Assembly: GCA_030425185.1 (NCBI GenBank)
Contig: JAUIAU010000032.1
Location: forward strand, 1-35,492
Direction of reading: 5' to 3'
Length of the DNA: 35,492 nt
Source: Alphaproteobacteria bacterium
Lineage (GTDB): Bacteria; Pseudomonadota; Alphaproteobacteria; Rhodobacterales; Rhodobacteraceae
A program made the translations under genes and the position numbers. The notes below the pieces were generated by a model. It had not been told where the DNA came from, made no database searches, and saw only the letters and a program-made list of their open reading frames with translations. Positions 33,845-35,492 of this stretch are shown piece by piece; position 1 is the stretch's first letter, and every line of letters starts with the position of its first letter.

Positions 33845-34983
33845 CGCGCCCCCAGCATGTGTCGCGCCACGATCAGGCGCATGATCTCGTTGGTTCCTTC
33901 GAGGATCTGGTGCACGCGCAGGTCGCGCACGATCTTCTCGATCCCGTAATCGGCGAGGTAGCCGTAACCGCCGTGCAGTTGCAGGCACTGGTCGGCGACG
34001 CGGCTGCCGGTCTCGGTCGCCAGCTTCTTGGCCATCGCGCAGGCCTTGGTGGCATCCGGCGCGCCGGTGTCGAGCTTCCATGCCGCCTGCCGCAGGAAGG
34101 TGCGGGCGGCCTCCAGCTCGATCTCCATGTCGGCGAGGCGGAACTGCAAGGCCTGGAACTGGTCGATGGGTTTGCCGAAGGCCTTCCGCTCGCGCATGTA
34201 GGCGAGCGTGAGGTCGAGTGCGGCCTGGGCCGCGCCGATCGAGCAAGCGCCGATGTTCAGCCGTCCGCCGTCGAGACCCGCCATCGCGTACTTGAAGCCG
34301 TGACCCTCCTCGCCGAGCAGGTTCTCGGCCGGGGTCACGCAGTCGTCCATCTGGACCTGCCGCGTCGGCTGCGAGCGCCAGCCCATCTTGTCTTCCAGCC
34401 CGCCGAAGGACAGACCCGGTGCGCCGGCCTCGACGAGGAAGGCCGAGATGCCGCGCGGGCTGTCGTCGCCCGAGCGCGCCATCACGACATAGGCGTCCGA
34501 ATAGCCGCCGCCCGAGATGAACGCCTTGGTCCCGGTCAGGTGCCAGCCGTCGTCATGGCGCGCCGCGCGGGTGCGCAGGGCCGCCGCGTCCGACCCCGAG
34601 CCGGGTTCGGTCAGACAGTAGCTCAGCACCGTTTCCATCGTCAGCGCCCGGGGCAGGACGCGCGCTTTCATCTCGTCCGAGCCGTAGCGGTCGATCATCG
34701 CCGCGACCATGTTGTGGATCGACAGGAACGCCGCGACCGAGGCGCAGGACATCGACAGCGCCTCGAAGACCAGCGTCGCGTCGAGGCGGCTGAGGCCCGA
34801 TCCGCCCGAGGCTTCGGACACGTAGAGCCCGCCGAACCCCAACTGGGCGATCTCGGGCCAGAGCGATTTCGGGATCTCTCCGGCCGCTTCCCAGGCGCGG
34901 GCATGGGGGGCGATGTGCTCGGCGCCCCAGGCGCGGGCCATATCGAAGATTGCCGACTGCTCGTCGGTCAGCGCGAAGTCCAT
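33841..34983 (-). CDS. Acyl-CoA dehydrogenase, probably isobutyryl-CoA dehydrogenase
   Basis: The 380-residue flavoenzyme has FAD/substrate motif YCLTEPGSGSDAAALRT, the C-terminal GGYGYLADYGIEKIVRDLRV and ILEGTNEIMRLIVAR with the catalytic glutamate (first Glu of EGTNE), as in the short-branched group. Being first in an operon with a 3-hydroxyisobutyryl-CoA hydrolase and MmsB it most likely oxidises isobutyryl-CoA to methacrylyl-CoA. The start at 34983 has a purine-rich GGGAGGGGAG just upstream. Longer in-frame codons further upstream are not conserved-looking. A palindrome lies at 35007-35020. Confidence 0.92.
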   Translation of the reverse strand: MDFALTDEQSAIFDMARAWGAEHIAPHARAWEAAGEIPKSLWPEIAQLGFGGLYVSEASGGSGLSRLDATLVFEALSMSCASVAAFLSIHNMVAAMIDRYGSDEMKARVLPRALTMETVLSYCLTEPGSGSDAAALRTRAARHDDGWHLTGTKAFISGGGYSDAYVVMARSGDDSPRGISAFLVEAGAPGLSFGGLEDKMGWRSQPTRQVQMDDCVTPAENLLGEEGHGFKYAMAGLDGGRLNIGACSIGAAQAALDLTLAYMRERKAFGKPIDQFQALQFRLADMEIELEAARTFLRQAAWKLDTGAPDATKACAMAKKLATETGSRVADQCLQLHGGYGYLADYGIEKIVRDLRVHQILEGTNEIMRLIVARHMLGAR

Positions 34984-35006
34984 GCTCCCCTCCCTCGTCC
35001 CGGAAC

Positions 35007-35020
35007 TGAACGTGCGTTCA
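35007..35020. promoter_or_regulatory. Palindromic operator upstream of the valine-catabolic operon
   Basis: TGAACG-TG-CGTTCA, a perfect 6-2-6 dyad beginning 24 bases before the start codon of the acyl-CoA dehydrogenase. Its size and shape suit a TetR-family repressor dimer such as those controlling fatty-acid or branched-chain acyl-CoA genes. The regulator is not in the window. Confidence 0.45.
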
Positions 35021-35069
35021 TTTGTGCGCCCGGAACCGCCCCGATGCAAGGGGCGATCCTGCCGCGTGC

Positions 35070-35492
35070 TCAGAGGTCCGCGTGGTACTCGGCGATCAGG
35101 TGATCGACCACGGCGACCATCGCGTCCCGGCCGGTCAGCCCGCGCCCGGTGGCCTCTTCCAGCACGTCGCGCTGGCGCTGCGCGCTGGTGCCCTCGGCCA
35201 CCATCCGGTGCAGGCGGGCGATCTCGTCGGTGCAGCCGAGCGCGTCGGCGTCCTCGGCGATCAGCCCGTGCAGGTCGCCGATCAGCTCGGGCAGGGGGCG
35301 GATCTCGCGCCGTCCCCAGTCGATCAGCCCCTCCGAGCCGCCGTAGCGCAGGGCGCGCCAGCGGTTCTCCTCGATGTGCATGGTCTCGTAGAGCCGCCAC
35401 TGCTGGTTCTTCTCGCGCAGCCGCCACAGCATCCGGGCGATGCACTGCACCAGCGCCGCGATCGACAGCGCGTCTTCCAGCCGGGGGCTGAC
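35070..35492 (-). CDS. Carboxylate-amine ligase / GCS2-type (YbdK-like), C-terminal part
   Basis: The last 140 residues of a minus-strand gene whose beginning is beyond the window edge; the frame is open to position 35492 (…RLEDALSIAALVQCIARML…). The blocks RLEDALSIAALVQC, WRLYETMHIEENRWRALRYG and the C-terminal GRDAMVAVVDHLIAEYHADL resemble the C-terminal half of YbdK/EgtA-like gamma-glutamate-cysteine ligase family 2 proteins, which join an amine to a carboxylate using ATP. The ATP- and metal-binding N-terminal half is not visible, so the specific activity is open. It is upstream of, and co-directional with, the valine operon, 86 bases away. Confidence 0.72.
   Translation of the reverse strand, partial: VSPRLEDALSIAALVQCIARMLWRLREKNQQWRLYETMHIEENRWRALRYGGSEGLIDWGRREIRPLPELIGDLHGLIAEDADALGCTDEIARLHRMVAEGTSAQRQRDVLEEATGRGLTGRDAMVAVVDHLIAEYHADL

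Overview
The window is chromosomal DNA from an alphaproteobacterium, most likely order Rhodobacterales (Rhodobacteraceae/Paracoccaceae). It is strongly GC-rich and densely packed. It carries several arrangements typical of that group: a PIN-domain gene overlapping an RlmI-like RNA methyltransferase, a convergent Atm1 transporter with monothiol glutaredoxin, BolA and purL, and ccmE, ccmF and ccmH close together. I see no insertion sequence, CRISPR, tRNA or rRNA gene and no clear foreign island. No stretch longer than 300 bases lacks a gene; the longest gap (19096-19379) seems to hold a small RNA.

Layout. 1-8600 has housekeeping genes: the tail of a sigma-54 response regulator, the leucyl-transferase bpt, an RDD membrane protein, a DUF2852 protein, a YbaK-type editing protein, glnE, a small linked gene, a membrane M48 protease, the PIN/RNA-methyltransferase pair and a 48-residue gene. 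8700-11340 is the Entner-Doudoroff pair edd-eda behind a perfect LacI-type palindrome, followed by a convergent LOG-family gene. 12000-19100 has a LysM envelope protein, then an iron-sulfur related group (Atm1-type exporter, grxD, bolA and a newly called 57-codon membrane ORF), a very small RTX protein and purL. 19197-20276 holds the candidate sRNA and a LysR regulator, which is divergent from a fused indolepyruvate ferredoxin oxidoreductase (20444-23848). An acyltransferase, murI, argC and ccmE follow. Between ccmE and ccmF lies a GH108 endolysin plus holin pair, then ccmF-ccmH, a PaaG/crotonase-type gene, and on the minus strand a valine-catabolic operon (acyl-CoA dehydrogenase, 3-hydroxyisobutyryl-CoA hydrolase-like, mmsB). 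The right edge cuts a carboxylate-amine ligase-like gene.

Most notable points: (1) a roughly 75-nt minus-strand sRNA candidate between the LysR gene and purL, with promoter, GNRA-capped stem-loop, exposed anti-Shine-Dalgarno stretch and a U8 terminator; (2) a phage-type lysis pair embedded in the cytochrome c maturation locus, whose endolysin ribosome-binding site is completely buried in a perfect 8-bp GC hairpin; such pairs release gene transfer agents in relatives, so this may be a host-controlled lysis switch; (3) four genes with a -35 element exactly 35-36 nt before the ATG and no Shine-Dalgarno sequence, suggesting leaderless mRNAs; (4) perfect GC hairpins that contain the stop codon at three convergent gene junctions; (5) an ArgC with GTGCNAATG in place of the usual NPGCYPT around its catalytic cysteine. 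All calls come from reading the sequence and from knowledge of the families; no searches were run.
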